Shown here one piece after another: positions 1-10,572 of a DNA stretch of 64,000 nt. Below the pieces are notes generated by a model. That model did no database searches. It had not been told where the DNA came from and was given only the letters and a program-made list of their open reading frames with translations. The position numbers and the translations under genes were made by a program. The stretch is from Globisporangium splendens. Taxonomy: Eukaryota > Oomycota > Peronosporomycetes > Pythiales > Pythiaceae. Numbering within the stretch: position 1 is the first letter of the stretch; each line of letters opens with the position of its first letter. The stretch lies in contig VFIW01000003.1 of the NCBI GenBank assembly GCA_006386115.1, positions 930,001 through 994,000 of the forward strand, read 5' to 3'.

Positions 1-966
1 GAGGAAGATGCCGCACACCGAGCAAATCTGCTTGCGTATCCGCCCAAAGAAACTCACCTTCTTGGTGCACATCTGGCACACGCGCTCGCGACCCTGCGCG
101 ACTGCCAACTGGTTGGCCGAGAAGTGCGCGATGGCCGTCGACGAGATCGTGGTGCTGCTGCTGCGCCGCATCGATGTCGAGGTCCCTGACGTCGTCGAGA
201 TGTAGTTCTCGACCAGGTGGCGATATCGGATCGACAGGCTGAACGCGTCGTGAAGCCCCGAGAAGCCGCCGCAGAACTGCTCACGCGTGTGGGTCACGTT
301 GACGTCAAGCCAGAGGTCCATGCGCAGGATGTCCGGGCACTTGGTCTCGGAGAAGATGACCGTGAGATTGTGGATCACGCCGCGATGGCACTCGAGCCGC
401 ACGTCCTTGTGCTCGAGCAGCTCGTCGGCACCCGGGACGTCGATCGAGCGTACGGTCTTGAACGCGTACGACACGCCGTTGTGCGGGTGCACGCCCTTGC
501 CCGTGGTCTCGAGCAGCAGGAAATCCTCGGCCTGGTACTCCTCGAGCACCGAGCGGTACTTGACGTGCTTGAGCAGCACGCAGTCGTGCGGGTTCTCCTT
601 GGTGCGCGGCTTGACGATCTCGAGCACCTGGGCGTCCGCGAGCAGATCCGAGCCGATGAGCTCCGTCTCCATGCACTTGTACAGGTTGGTCACGTCGGCC
701 GTGATCGCCTTGATCGCCTCGTTGAGCGTCGAGACCACGAGGTGGCATGTCGTGTGCGTCGAGCTGCGCAGCATGGTTGTGTCGACGATATTGACATAGT
801 TGCGCATGCCCGATGGCGCCGGCAGCGTCGCAGTCGCCCACGGTGGTGGCACGGCATTCGGGTCCATATCCGTCGCGAAGAAGTCCGAGCCGAAGAAGTG
901 CTCGTCCAGGAACTCGTTCACGATCTCGTCGTTCTCGTCGAGCAACTCATCGTAGTACGTCGCCAT
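1..966 (-). CDS. START-like/FYVE-type zinc-finger protein, C-terminus outside window
   Basis: Open from an ATG at 966 to the window edge: 322 codons with no stop, so the 3' part is missing. Residues about 55-235 resemble the START-like lipid-binding module that oomycetes commonly pair with FYVE fingers; supporting segments are KYRSVLEEYQAEDFLLLETT and SYAFKTVRSIDVPGAD. At about 295-322 a Cys-pair region begins (VCQMCTKKVSFFGRIRKQIC), with the spacing of a FYVE or FYVE-like finger, and is cut by the edge. FYVE fingers usually bind PtdIns3P on endosomes. The N-terminus is acidic (DELLDENDEIVNEFLDEHFF). The family call rests on remembered family patterns, not on a search. Codon use is GC-rich and in frame throughout, and the long plus-strand frame opposite is its shadow. 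Confidence 0.7.
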   Translation of the reverse strand, partial: MATYYDELLDENDEIVNEFLDEHFFGSDFFATDMDPNAVPPPWATATLPAPSGMRNYVNIVDTTMLRSSTHTTCHLVVSTLNEAIKAITADVTNLYKCMETELIGSDLLADAQVLEIVKPRTKENPHDCVLLKHVKYRSVLEEYQAEDFLLLETTGKGVHPHNGVSYAFKTVRSIDVPGADELLEHKDVRLECHRGVIHNLTVIFSETKCPDILRMDLWLDVNVTHTREQFCGGFSGLHDAFSLSIRYRHLVENYISTTSGTSTSMRRSSSTTISSTAIAHFSANQLAVAQGRERVCQMCTKKVSFFGRIRKQICSVCGIFL

Positions 967-999
967 GCTCAGCGCGCGAGTGAACGGAGTTGTTCACGT

Positions 1000-1016
1000 G
1001 GAAATGCGAATGTATT
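1000..1016 (-). promoter_or_regulatory. Possible oomycete initiator/FPR core promoter for the START/FYVE gene
   Basis: On the minus strand, about 35-50 bases before the ATG at 966, the sequence ACATTCGCATTTCC resembles the oomycete initiator plus flanking promoter region (CATTYYNCAWTTTNYY) with one base missing. Upstream on the same strand lies a GA-rich run (CT-rich on plus, 1051-1082). Confidence 0.4.
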
Positions 1017-1082
1017 GATACCACGTACCGACTGGAGGAACGAGTTGGATTCTTCTCTCTCTCTCTCTTTCTTTCTCTCCTT

Positions 1083-3526
1083 GCCTCGTGCTCGCGTTTG
1101 AGATTTGCAGTCGCAGCAGCAGGCGCGGAAGCTTCCAAAGTGTCTCCTGACTCCTTCTCTTCCAGAAGCACCGGATGGAGGGATGGGTGGGCGCCTGTGC
1201 AGGAGCAGCGAATCGCGTTGTGACTGCGTCTATGCGCGCGGGCGGGCAGGCGCGCTTTCAAATCATCGCGCAGCGCATCCTCCCCACTAGAAGAGCGTTG
1301 CTGCGTTGTGAGAATTATGTGGCATGTGGCAAGACACGGCCATCTGGGGTCAGAACACGAACTGATATGGGTCTCCCACCTTTTTATTGGTGTAATACCT
1401 CTTTATGTATGGTAACGAAAAGCGCATATACTGAAATATACGAATAGAGAGTATGGAGGCTTTTAAAGTGAATATCCAGCTGGAAGCATGGGAGCTATAG
1501 AGGGCATGAGGTGGTGGAGAGTGTTTCGCGAGAGTGCAACATCGTGACGACAAAATAGCGCCAGATGGCCCTTTCCTTTCGCGGGTTCAGAATATTAGAG
1601 CATTACCTACTTTAAACAGAACACTGTTTACCTGTTCAATATACGAACAGAGTTCATCATGGCAATTTAAAGAGATATTTTGCTTGCATAGAGGGTTGGT
1701 GTTTGGATTTTCCTCACATCACCCTTCATAATACGCTGCGCCATTATTTTCCCTTTCAGATTTAGTTACCTCTTGAGATGACGTTCATCATCGTGCATAA
1801 TTTTCAGATGTGCACTTTAGTCACCACAAAAGCAGACGCTGGCTATATGGTCATCATTGACTTTCCAACGGCCGTCAGCAATCCTATCAACGCGATCTGC
1901 TGGCGAGTCATCGCACAGTAGAGGCTAAATGCCTCTCGAAATGATAGTCTGCGTGTTTGTATGTGAGCATACCAAGTATGAGATCGCCAAAATTCAATTC
2001 GGATCTTTATCGGATTGAATTAACAGCCGATAAAGTCGATACTGCTTATTACTGATACCACAGCGAGCATTCATTATGAGAGCATCCACAGCACGGTCTC
2101 ATCACTTGCTCCCCTCACTGACGCATTCACATTCGTCCGCGACGTGCGACGGCGATAGACAACACCAGTGCAACATTGCGCGGGCTGAAAGCGTTTCAAT
2201 CATTATGGACTGATGCCGTTGCGCTTGCACTACGGGAGTAAGAGCCGTGGAATGAGCCAACGCGGGCGAGAAAATCAGCAGCCGCAACAAAACCGCTGAG
2301 AGGGTGTTGTTCTGCAAAAAAACTTCAACAATAATGGTGAGCAGTTCGTGTCTTTACAGCTGGTCTCAATACTCATTGTCCGCGGATACTCATATTGAAG
2401 AGGGCTTTTAATGACCAGTTGGTTGCGATGCATAAAACGGCCATATCCTGACGAAAAGCTCCTCATAATCGCAGTCAGCAATTATGGAAGAAAAGCTGAA
2501 CCTTTTCGATGCGGAGCGCGCGCGCGCTGCAGTGGGACGGAAGATATGTATACAGCGCCGCGCATGCGAAAAAGCCTCGGTTCAACCTTCGTGGGTGGGA
2601 CCTTCGTGGACATTAGCCAGCGTGCAGGCTGTGCGTGTGGTCTTCCGACTGATGACATAGCCCGCTCATGCGGGGAAGAGCCGCGCAAGTGCTTCAAGGA
2701 AAGTGGCGCTTGACGTCAACTGCATGCGTTCAGCAAACAGGGACGGTCACTCATTTATGCCAACCTCGTCTTCAGGATCGGAGACTTTGGCCGTACAGTA
2801 CTTGCACCCAGAACGATCGGATACTTTGGCCATGCTACAGTACAATATTTGCATCCATTCTTCACTGCGACCAGATTAGTCCGGCAACTCGCGCTTGCAA
2901 CCCAGACACCTGGCCACCCACTTTACTCATTGGACACGAGACGCCTCCACGAGACGTCTTTGCAAAGTATTCGCTGTGACGGTGCGTCTGTAGCCATTCT
3001 CGTCTGAACAGCTGCGCTGGAAAGTTCACTGAGACGCTTTAATGTACGCCAAAGTACGGATCTGATCCATGAAGAAGCCGGCAACGGGTCAAGATCTTTC
3101 CCCAAGATGGTATTGCTAAGGCGAAATGACGTCCTGTTCACTGCCCGCCGGAATGCTCACTTGGAGGCATTAGTGGACGAGCCTGGACCATGGAGGCTAC
3201 CCGAGATGCCAGCCTCAAGTTGCACGAATCAAGTTCTTTCCACTAGATGACCGTCATTGAAGCCGAGGCGATCTGTAGTCTCCCGTACCCTACTTGACAG
3301 GCAAGGACACTGAAACCCCCAAGTGCACCGCGTCTGCAATGCACTCGACACGCACGAAACGATGCCGCATATCAACATTTTGCTATCTTGGGTTCAGAAC
3401 GGAGCCATAGCAGCAAAAACATTATTGCTTGGTTGAGTGTACGCACTCTCAAGTCACGCAAGAGCATGTTATTAGGTTGGATCGGAGCGGAGTGTCTTGT
3501 TCGCTGCACTGACTTTTGAGTGCGGT
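1083..3526. other. Intergenic region without a recognisable gene
   Basis: All open frames are short and none has a recognisable motif. The base composition is more AT-rich than in neighbouring genes. One small structure is visible: CTTTATCGG (2005-2013) and CCGATAAAG (2027-2035) form a 9-bp inverted repeat, overlapping a second, imperfect one at 1991-2021. Its significance is unknown. Confidence 0.5.
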
Positions 3527-3930
3527 TTTGGTGTTGTAAACATGGTGGTACGTTGCATTTTCACTGTAATGCGGATGTGTTGTCCCTTACAAGTCAGCGC
3601 TCGCTCGTTTGTAGCCATTCATTCAATTTCATACATGAGGCAGCGGATCCATTCCTCTGGACTCACTTGACGTGGTGGCGCGACCAAATCCTACAGATGT
3701 GCGTGGTTTGTGGTTCTTGCTTCGTGTTGGTGATGGAGATCCTACGAGCGAAGCGCCAGAGACTTTGTCCATCACGGTTGGCTGGAGACTCGGTACGCTC
3801 ACGCAGCGCGCGATTTCCTGTTTCTTCTCCAGCGCATGGAGATACTCGAGAGACGGCGTCGCAGACCGCGGAGCTGCTGTTGTGGGGGTCCACACGCGAT
3901 TTGCGAGTTCCCACTCGTCAAAGCTCAGCA
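3527..3930. repeat. 404-bp segmental duplication, copy 1
   Basis: This segment recurs in the same orientation at 6477-6880 (offset 2950). One mismatch was found by eye, A at 3744 against G at 6694. The right edge falls inside the TAF5-like remnant, so a piece of that gene was copied. I found no terminal inverted repeats or target duplications, so a transposon is not supported. The two copies flank the SMP-30-type gene as direct repeats. Confidence 0.9.
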
Positions 3931-4239
3931 GCTCCAGGAGACAGCGCACGAACATCGGATACGCCACCTCTCGTACTTGTACATGTCGAGCGAGTTGCGG
4001 ATCCAGTCCATGAGCTTCGAGTACGCGTCTTCGTACGTGCATGGACATCCCATAGAAAAGCTACAAGCTGCAAACAAACAAAAGACAGAGAGACGTGAGT
4101 TCAATCGCGTCCTGCTGCTAGCATCGCACACACGTAAGCACGTACAACGTGGTTTGCTGCGCAGGATGTGGTGTTTAGCCCAACTGCTGCGCGCATTGCT
4201 CGAGCGTGACGTCACGATCACCTGAAGCAGCACAAACAC
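3886..4239 (-). pseudogene. Decayed TAF5 (TFIID subunit 5) NTD2-like fragment
   Basis: Two adjacent minus-strand frames together resemble the conserved helical NTD2 domain of TAF5. One gives YEDAYSKLMDWIRNSLDMYKYE (about 3965-4048). The next, in another frame, gives VAYPMFVRCLLELLSFDEWE. The shift at the join breaks the reading frame, so the fragment cannot be translated intact. A possible acceptor (TTTGTTTGCAG) lies just upstream of the first piece. No WD40 repeats, which a complete TAF5 has, appear nearby. TAF5 is normally a core subunit of TFIID; this copy is probably non-functional, though an undetected sequencing error could also explain the shift. Confidence 0.45.
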
Positions 4240-5169
4240 TCAACTCGTTTATCCGCAGATCGTCCGCACTGCCAGGGAACTTCCAGCAGCCGTCGTCCAA
4301 ACCCCGCGCTCTCGACGTCCACGGGGCTACTACTACTCGCGTTGTTGTTCTCCTTCAGACCGTTGATCATCCGAGGCTCCTGCTTCAGGGGGCTAGCGCG
4401 AGTGGACATGTCTTCCGTCACAACACCGCCATCTGAACCACGTTCACTATTGCTATTTCAATCCGAGACGTGGTGCCCTCGATACTGCACCAGCAGCTCG
4501 TCCCGATCCCCTGCCGCGCATCACCGCTGCTCTCTTCCGAATCCCCGCCATCGGTGCCAGTGGGTGTGATGCCGTTCGACGCTTCTCGCTCCACATGCGC
4601 TCCGCTTTTGACGCAGAGGCAGACGAAGCAGAAGGAGGAGTGCCCTCAGAAACCATTTCGGTTCGTTGAAGATGGATTTGCAGGAAATATCAGTTTGTGG
4701 GACAAGTGTTAAGGCAAAAAATGTCTGAATTAGACTAAATGGAAATGTTTGTTATAGAGGTGTATTTATTAAAAGAGTACTTGCAGAAAGGGACAAAGTT
4801 GTCATCCTTCGGATCACCTCTGTTTTGCATTTCAGTTCAACTTGGGTCATTACTTGCTCAATATGCATTTACATCAAGATATCAGCAGTAGTTTCTCGTT
4901 TACTACTATCTTGAATGGATAATGATAATGAACAATACACCAATTTTTACAGGTAGATGTACACTCTGGGGAATCACTTCAGTTTGCTCGCACAAGTGCC
5001 AAACGCATGGTGCAAGTTCAACCAGCTCATCAAAAATGGCCGCCATACCATGAGCCACAGTGGCGCACGTTGGACCCAGGAGAGGGAATGCGCATGCGCT
5101 GTATCCCTCGGCTTGCCTCATTTGCGGATTTGCCTTCGACCGCACAAGCTCAAGCATCGTAACCCAAAG
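4240..5169. other. Intergenic; possible further remnant of the TAF5-like gene
   Basis: The minus strand has short Ser/Ala-rich open frames (about 4218-4656) that could be decayed N-terminal coding sequence of the adjacent TAF5-like fragment, but no domain is recognisable. From about 4700 to 5150 the sequence is AT-rich and featureless. Confidence 0.3.
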
Positions 5170-6285
5170 ATGGCGCCACGCAATGACGAGAGCGCAGCCC
5201 TAGTCACGGAGAAGGAGCTGTTCGTCAAGGCACCTCCGCCCTTGCGGATGGTCATGTTCCCCGTGGGCTGGCTCTGGCGCTGGTTCTCGAGACGCACGGG
5301 GCTCTTCTGCAAGAAATGGGAGACCGAGTCGCACTCCTCCGACGGCGCCGAGGCGCAGTTCTGCATGGACGGCATCGTGTTCGGTGAAGGTCCGCGGTTT
5401 CGCGTGCAAGAGAACGCTCTGTACTTTGCGGATATGCTCGGCCAGAAGGTGCTCAAGTTCGATGTGAGCAAGCGACGCGGCGAAGTCGTGTGCGAGATGG
5501 ACGACCTGCCGTCGGGACTCGGATGGCTCCCAGATGGGCGACTGCTGATCGCATCGGGAAAGAAGCGCCAGCTTGTGACATTCGATGCGAAGACCAAGGC
5601 GCTCGAGGTGTACGCCGACATTTCGAAAGTCACGGACGTCCAAGTGAACGACATGGTCGTCGGCACCGCGGGCCAAGCGTACGTGGGCAATTTTGGCTTT
5701 GACCATAAGCGTCCGTTCCAATGCAAGAGCACGACGCTCGTGCGCGTCGATACCGGCCGCAACGTCACAGTCGAATCCACCAAGATGATGTTCCCGAACG
5801 GCACAGTGATCACGCCCGACGGCAAGACGCTCGTCATCGCCGAGACCTTGTCGGGCTTTCTCACGGCGTTCGACGTCGCGAAGGACGGGTCGCTCTCGAA
5901 CCGGCGCATTTGGGCCAACGTCGGAATGCCGCCCGACGGCATCTGTCTCGACGCCGAGGGCTGCGTGTGGGTGGCAATCCCGCACATCGGCATCTACAAT
6001 ACGGCCGGCGGTCTGGTGCGCATTCGCGAGGGCGGCGAAGTTGTCGACGTGCTCGGGTTCAGTCGCAACGGCATCAAGAATGGCGTGTTTGCGTGCCAAC
6101 TCGGGACGGACGCCGAGGGTGTGCACCACTTGTTCTTTTTGGAGGCCAGCACATCGCACGAGGACATTTTGTTGAAGCAAACTGCTGATAAGCGCCGCAA
6201 GAACAGTGTCCTCAAGTCCATCCAAGTGCGTGTCGGACCCGCGCGGTCGGCGGCCAACACCAATTACAGCGGAGGCTACTGCTGA
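5170..6285 (+). CDS. SMP-30/gluconolactonase/LRE-type six-bladed beta-propeller protein
   Basis: Single-exon gene of 371 aa. The start is set at MAPRNDES (5170) because the in-frame sequence further upstream looks non-coding. Residues about 65-340 match the SMP-30/strictosidine-synthase-like propeller. Visible motifs are FGEGPRFR, LYFADMLGQKVLKFD, LPSGLGWLPDGRLLIAS, NDMVVGTAGQAYVGNFGFD and a late MPPDGICLDAEGCVWVAIP. The Glu of FGEGP and the Asn/Asp pair of NDMVV and PDGIC correspond to the metal-binding positions of the family, so a metal-dependent lactonase or esterase activity is plausible. Before the propeller lies a hydrophobic Trp-rich stretch (MVMFPVGWLWRWF, about residues 24-36) that could act as a membrane anchor. 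The substrate cannot be inferred. The gene sits between the two 404-bp duplicate segments. Confidence 0.8.
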   Translation: MAPRNDESAALVTEKELFVKAPPPLRMVMFPVGWLWRWFSRRTGLFCKKWETESHSSDGAEAQFCMDGIVFGEGPRFRVQENALYFADMLGQKVLKFDVSKRRGEVVCEMDDLPSGLGWLPDGRLLIASGKKRQLVTFDAKTKALEVYADISKVTDVQVNDMVVGTAGQAYVGNFGFDHKRPFQCKSTTLVRVDTGRNVTVESTKMMFPNGTVITPDGKTLVIAETLSGFLTAFDVAKDGSLSNRRIWANVGMPPDGICLDAEGCVWVAIPHIGIYNTAGGLVRIREGGEVVDVLGFSRNGIKNGVFACQLGTDAEGVHHLFFLEASTSHEDILLKQTADKRRKNSVLKSIQVRVGPARSAANTNYSGGYC

Positions 6286-6476
6286 TGTGCTTGGAGTGTT
6301 ACTTCCGGAGTTTGGGGAAAAGTACTTGGTTTCAAAATATGCGTTTTCGGTTGTTGCAGCCTCATATGAGATGTTGACCTTTACTCGGTCAATGACGAGC
6401 GGACTGAAATCACATCATGGAAGTCGCTGAAATAGTACCAAGCGGTTCGATGCTACCAAGGCGAATACGAGGTATT

Positions 6477-6880
6477 TGGTGTTGTAAACATGGTGGTACG
6501 TTGCATTTTCACTGTAATGCGGATGTGTTGTCCCTTACAAGTCAGCGCTCGCTCGTTTGTAGCCATTCATTCAATTTCATACATGAGGCAGCGGATCCAT
6601 TCCTCTGGACTCACTTGACGTGGTGGCGCGACCAAATCCTACAGATGTGCGTGGTTTGTGGTTCTTGCTTCGTGTTGGTGATGGAGATCCTGCGAGCGAA
6701 GCGCCAGAGACTTTGTCCATCACGGTTGGCTGGAGACTCGGTACGCTCACGCAGCGCGCGATTTCCTGTTTCTTCTCCAGCGCATGGAGATACTCGAGAG
6801 ACGGCGTCGCAGACCGCGGAGCTGCTGTTGTGGGGGTCCACACGCGATTTGCGAGTTCCCACTCGTCAAAGCTCAGCAAC
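6477..6880. repeat. 404-bp segmental duplication, copy 2
   Basis: Direct-orientation copy of 3527-3930. Its boundaries are sharp: flanking bases differ immediately outside TTTGGTGTTG... on the left and ...AAGCTCAGCA on the right. The minus strand keeps the same short frame as copy 1 but lacks the TAF5-like NTD2 part, so copy 1, contiguous with the longer gene remnant, is probably the source. Confidence 0.9.
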
Positions 6881-7107
6881 GGGTGGGAATGGTGCGTGTG
6901 GTGGTTCCCAGTTGACAATGAAAGTGCTGTTTGTTTCTTCAGTGCCGCCATTTTCGAGGGAGAATTGATACTTCCGGCATGGAACTCTCTGGACGCAGGT
7001 GGTGAATTCAGTTGTGGCTGTGGATCTTCCGCAGAGGATGAGTTACTATGCATCCCTCTTCGTGTTGGTAGCGCCGTTGACGTTGCAACCAAAGCCTTGA
7101 CTTTGTT

Positions 7108-7655
7108 CTAAAGCTCCTCGGTCTCGCTCTTGAGATCATCGATGATCCTCATGGCGTCGCGCTCGCGCTCTTCGCTCAGCTTGCGCTCCTTCCACACGAG
7201 TTCGCACTCGTCGCGGTAGAAGATAAGGTTCTTCATCTCCTCGTCCTGCACATGCTGCGTCGTGTTGATCTTGATCACCGCGCGCATCAACTCGTTCTTC
7301 ATCTCGAGGCACTGGACGCAAGAAAAGAGTCGTTAGCGCCTCAGCACGTGCGCAGAGAGAGCGGGATGCAGCCCACCTTGTCCACAATGCGGCGCAGCGC
7401 CGTACTCAACTGCGTGTACTCGTAACGGAAACGATCAAAGAGCCGCATCATGCGCCGCGTGCGCGTGGCATCGTCCACGTTTTCCTCCTGGAGCACGGCC
7501 AGGATCTCCAGCTCCGCTGCGTCGTACCGGCTCCAGTGACGAAGATCCTCCTGCTTGTCTTCCTTAAGAGACTCACGCTCGTCCGCTCCGTTCAGGTTGG
7601 TGTCGGGACGCAGCGCAGCTTCGCTCATAGCTGCTGTGGTGCTGCTGTGTGGCAT
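7108..7655 (-). CDS. CFAP58-like coiled-coil protein, short or truncated
   Basis: Two exons: 7655-7377 and 7311-7108, with a 65-bp intron starting GTGGGC and ending TCTTGCGTCCAG, giving 160 aa. The start is the ATG at 7655, with a second in-frame ATG nine codons in. From about residue 40 the protein is a charged coiled coil (FDRFRYEYTQLSTALRRIVD, then CLEMKNELMRAVIKINTTQ, then KLSEERERDAMRIIDDLK). The order and spacing resemble the N-terminal part of CFAP58/CCDC147, a flagellar axoneme-associated protein; oomycete zoospores are flagellate. CFAP58 is normally over 800 aa, and this frame stops after SETEEL, so it is either a truncated paralogue or a separate short protein. The stop is followed immediately by sequence unlike coiled-coil coding. 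The function is inferred from pattern only. Confidence 0.5.
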
Positions 7656-8127
7656 CTTCTAATTATACAGCCTTTCAAGATTGAGCTGGTCAAGGAAAAC
7701 CTCTTTTTCAGCATAACTCACTCTCGAACGCACTTTTCAATCAATCCATTCTGACGTTGTTGGGGTATGTCGTTAACCTTTAAAATAGCATGACGCTCAA
7801 AGTTTATCATCTCGGATGTTCTCCACCCAGCACAAAGCATCTCGTTCTAACTACAGTTTTGCTTTTCTCACCCATTTTCACAAATATATACAAAAATGAC
7901 CCATTTTGCATTTGAACCCGTCCGACCCATTTGATCCGACCCGCGGCGTCACATCAAAAGTGCCAATAAGAGCTCCATTGGCGTGCAGTAAAGCAGTTGG
8001 TGGCGCCTCATCCGTGCGCTCGTTCTCTGTGTCTTGCCTCTCTCTGTGAGCGCCTCGCGTGCGTCTCTCTCTCTCCATCTCTGCGTGTCTGTGGCGGCGT
8101 ATACTGCGCGTCTGGGCATCGTAAATC

Positions 8128-10430
8128 ATGGCGAAGAAGAAGTCCGGCGGCGGCAAGAACAAGCCCGAGAAGGAGCTGACCAAGGCGCAGCGCATTGAAG
8201 CCAAGAAAGCCAAGCAGGCGCAGAAAGGAGCCAAGAAAGATCGCAAGCAGATCGAGGAGGAGGACATCGAAGTGATCCTTGCCGAGTTCCTGAAGAAGGA
8301 GGCGCTCAAGACCCAGATCACGGTCGAAGCGTGCGGCCAGCCGTCGCCGCGCGCCAACTTTACGCTCTCGGCACTGCAGAGTGGCGAGATGATCATGTTT
8401 GGCGGCGAGTACTTCGATGGCGACGTGAATGTGTGCTTTAACGACGTGTTCAAGTGGAACATCGACGCCGGCGTGCAGGAGTGGAAGATGATCTCGTCGC
8501 CCAACTCGCCGCCGCCGCGCTGCAGCCACCAGGCAGTCGTCTACCGCGACCACCTGTACGTTTTTGGCGGCGAGTTTGCGACCGCCGACCAGTTCCACCA
8601 CTACAGAGTACGTTTGCATATATGTGCATATATGAAGAGATGCATGAAGTATGGACTCACAACTAGGCTATGCAATAGGATTTTTGGCGCTTGGACCTCA
8701 AGACGAATGCGTGGGAAGCCATCGAGGAGAAGGGCGGTCCGTCGCCGCGCAGTGGCCATCGCATGGTCGTCTGGCGCAACTATCTGGTCGTGTTTGGTGG
8801 CTTTTACGAAGCTGCGCGTGAGACCAAGTGGTTCAATGACCTGTACCTGTTCAGCTTTGTGGACATGAAGTGGAAGAAGGTCAGCTACCCGGTGCACAAA
8901 CTCGCTCCAGCGGCGCGCAGTGGTTGTCAGCTCGCCGTGCATCCTTCCAAGGATATCATTTTCGTGTACGGCGGGTATGCGAAGGTCAAGAACGTCGGCG
9001 AGAAGTCCGAGGGTAAAGTGTACTCGGATCTGTGGGCGCTGAACATGTCGCCCGTGCTCAAGAAGCAGGACCCGACGTGGGAGAAGCTCTCTCGCAAGGG
9101 CCAAGCTCCGAGTCCGCGTGGTGGTGCCGCCGTGACGGTCCACAAACAGCGCTTCATCTTGTTTGGAGGCGTGTTTGACGAAGAAAAGCGTCGCCACACG
9201 ATGCAGAGTACGTTCTACAATGACTTGTTCGTGTACGACATGGATCGTCGCCGTTGGTTTGAGTTCAAGTTGCGTGGCAAGAAGAACATGGACGGCAAGC
9301 GCAGACGCAAGAAGAAGAAACAAGCGGACGGCTCGAATGATGACGACAATGTCGATGACGACGACGATAGTGGAGACGAGGAAGAAAGCGACGACGAAGA
9401 CGATTTCGAAAAGATGCTCGAGAACCAGTTTGGGTACGTCGACGAAGATGGCAACCTCGTGTACATTGACCATGAGGAAGAAGAAGAAAAGCAGGAGGAG
9501 ACAGCGGCTTCTGCTGCTGAAGTTGACTTTGGCGGCGAAGAAGAAGAATCCAAGGAGGAAGAAAAAGAAGAAGAGAAGAAAGAAGAGGAGGAGCTGACGC
9601 TGGAGATGCAGTTGGATATGAATGCACAAAAAGTGAAGAATGACGAAGCAGAAGAAGTAGAAGAGGAAGCTGCTCCGGCGCCATGTCCTCGTATCAACCC
9701 CACGTTGATCATCCGTGGCAGCACTCTGTACGTGTACGGCGGTGTGGTTGAGGACGGGGATCGCGAGATCACGTTGGATGACTGCTGGTCGTTGGATCTC
9801 AAGCGTCTGGACGAATGGAAGCTGCTGCTTCCAGGTACAATGTCTGAACAGGTGTGGAAGGGCGAAGTGAGTGAGACCGAGGAGTCTTCGGATGGCGATG
9901 ACGATGATGAGAGTGACGAAGACGACGACGACGACTTTTATGGCCGTCGCGCGAGCAAGAAGGAAAAGGTTGAGGAGAGCCAAGCTGACACTGTCGAGCG
10001 AGCCGTGGAGATGCTGAAGGAGCGCGAAGAGGAGGATGGCGAAGAGGGCGAGGAGAAGAAGAAAAAGAAGAAGTCCAAGAAGAAAACGAACGACCGCCGC
10101 GCGATCCGCGCCGAGATGGAGAAGCTCCAGGAACAGTTGAACCTCGATGATATCAACCGCACGCCGCAAATGGGCGAGAACCTGCGCGATTTCTTTGCGC
10201 GTACCGCCAACTACTGGTCGAGCGAGATCGCGAAGCGCGCAGACACCCACGAGCGACAGCTGAGCATCAAGGAGATTAAGCGCGAGGGTTTCTCCATGGC
10301 CGAAGAGCGCTACAACGAGCTGCTGCCAATCCTTGAGCGACTGAATGTGCTGGAACAGGAGCAAAAGGAAGCCGAAGAGCTCCACCAGACGAAGAAGAAG
10401 GGCGGCAAAGACAAGGGGCGACGAAGCTGA
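8128..10430 (+). CDS. KLHDC4/Kel3-like kelch-repeat protein
   Basis: Two exons: 8128-8607 and 8679-10430, with a 71-bp intron (GTACGT...CAATAG) between HHYR and DFWRLD, giving 743 aa. The layout matches KLHDC4 and yeast Kel3. There is a Lys-rich N-terminus (MAKKKSGGGKNKPEK), then EEEDIEVILAEF, then six kelch blades with typical cores (MIMFGGEYFDG, LYVFGGEFAT, RSGHRMVVWRNYLVVFGGF, FVYGGYAKVK, FILFGGVFDEEKR, LYVYGGVVEDGD). Long acidic and Lys-rich inserts interrupt the propeller at about residues 360-490. A coiled-coil tail ends in a basic stretch. Kelch propellers act as protein-interaction platforms; the partner is not known here. The sequence just before the ATG is pyrimidine-rich (8036-8075). 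The large opposite-strand frame across exon 2 is a shadow of the acidic repeats. Confidence 0.9.
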
Positions 10431-10572
10431 TTGCAGTGTCGTTTAGTAGGAACCAACAGCATTTTATATAACAATCCAACCACGTGCTTGCCCGAATTGA
10501 AACCCATTAGTCCATTTTCCACTTTTGGCATATGCAGCGCTAGATTCGCTGCACAAACGGCACACAGTCACA

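Noticed and set aside
217..1101. 294-codon plus-strand open frame at the left end
   Set aside because: Antisense shadow of the START/FYVE gene, rich in Arg/His/Val as expected from GC-rich complement frames.
8601..10385. 594-codon minus-strand open frame opposite the kelch gene
   Set aside because: Low-complexity shadow of the acidic and Lys-rich repeats in the plus-strand kelch protein; no domain and it crosses the intron.
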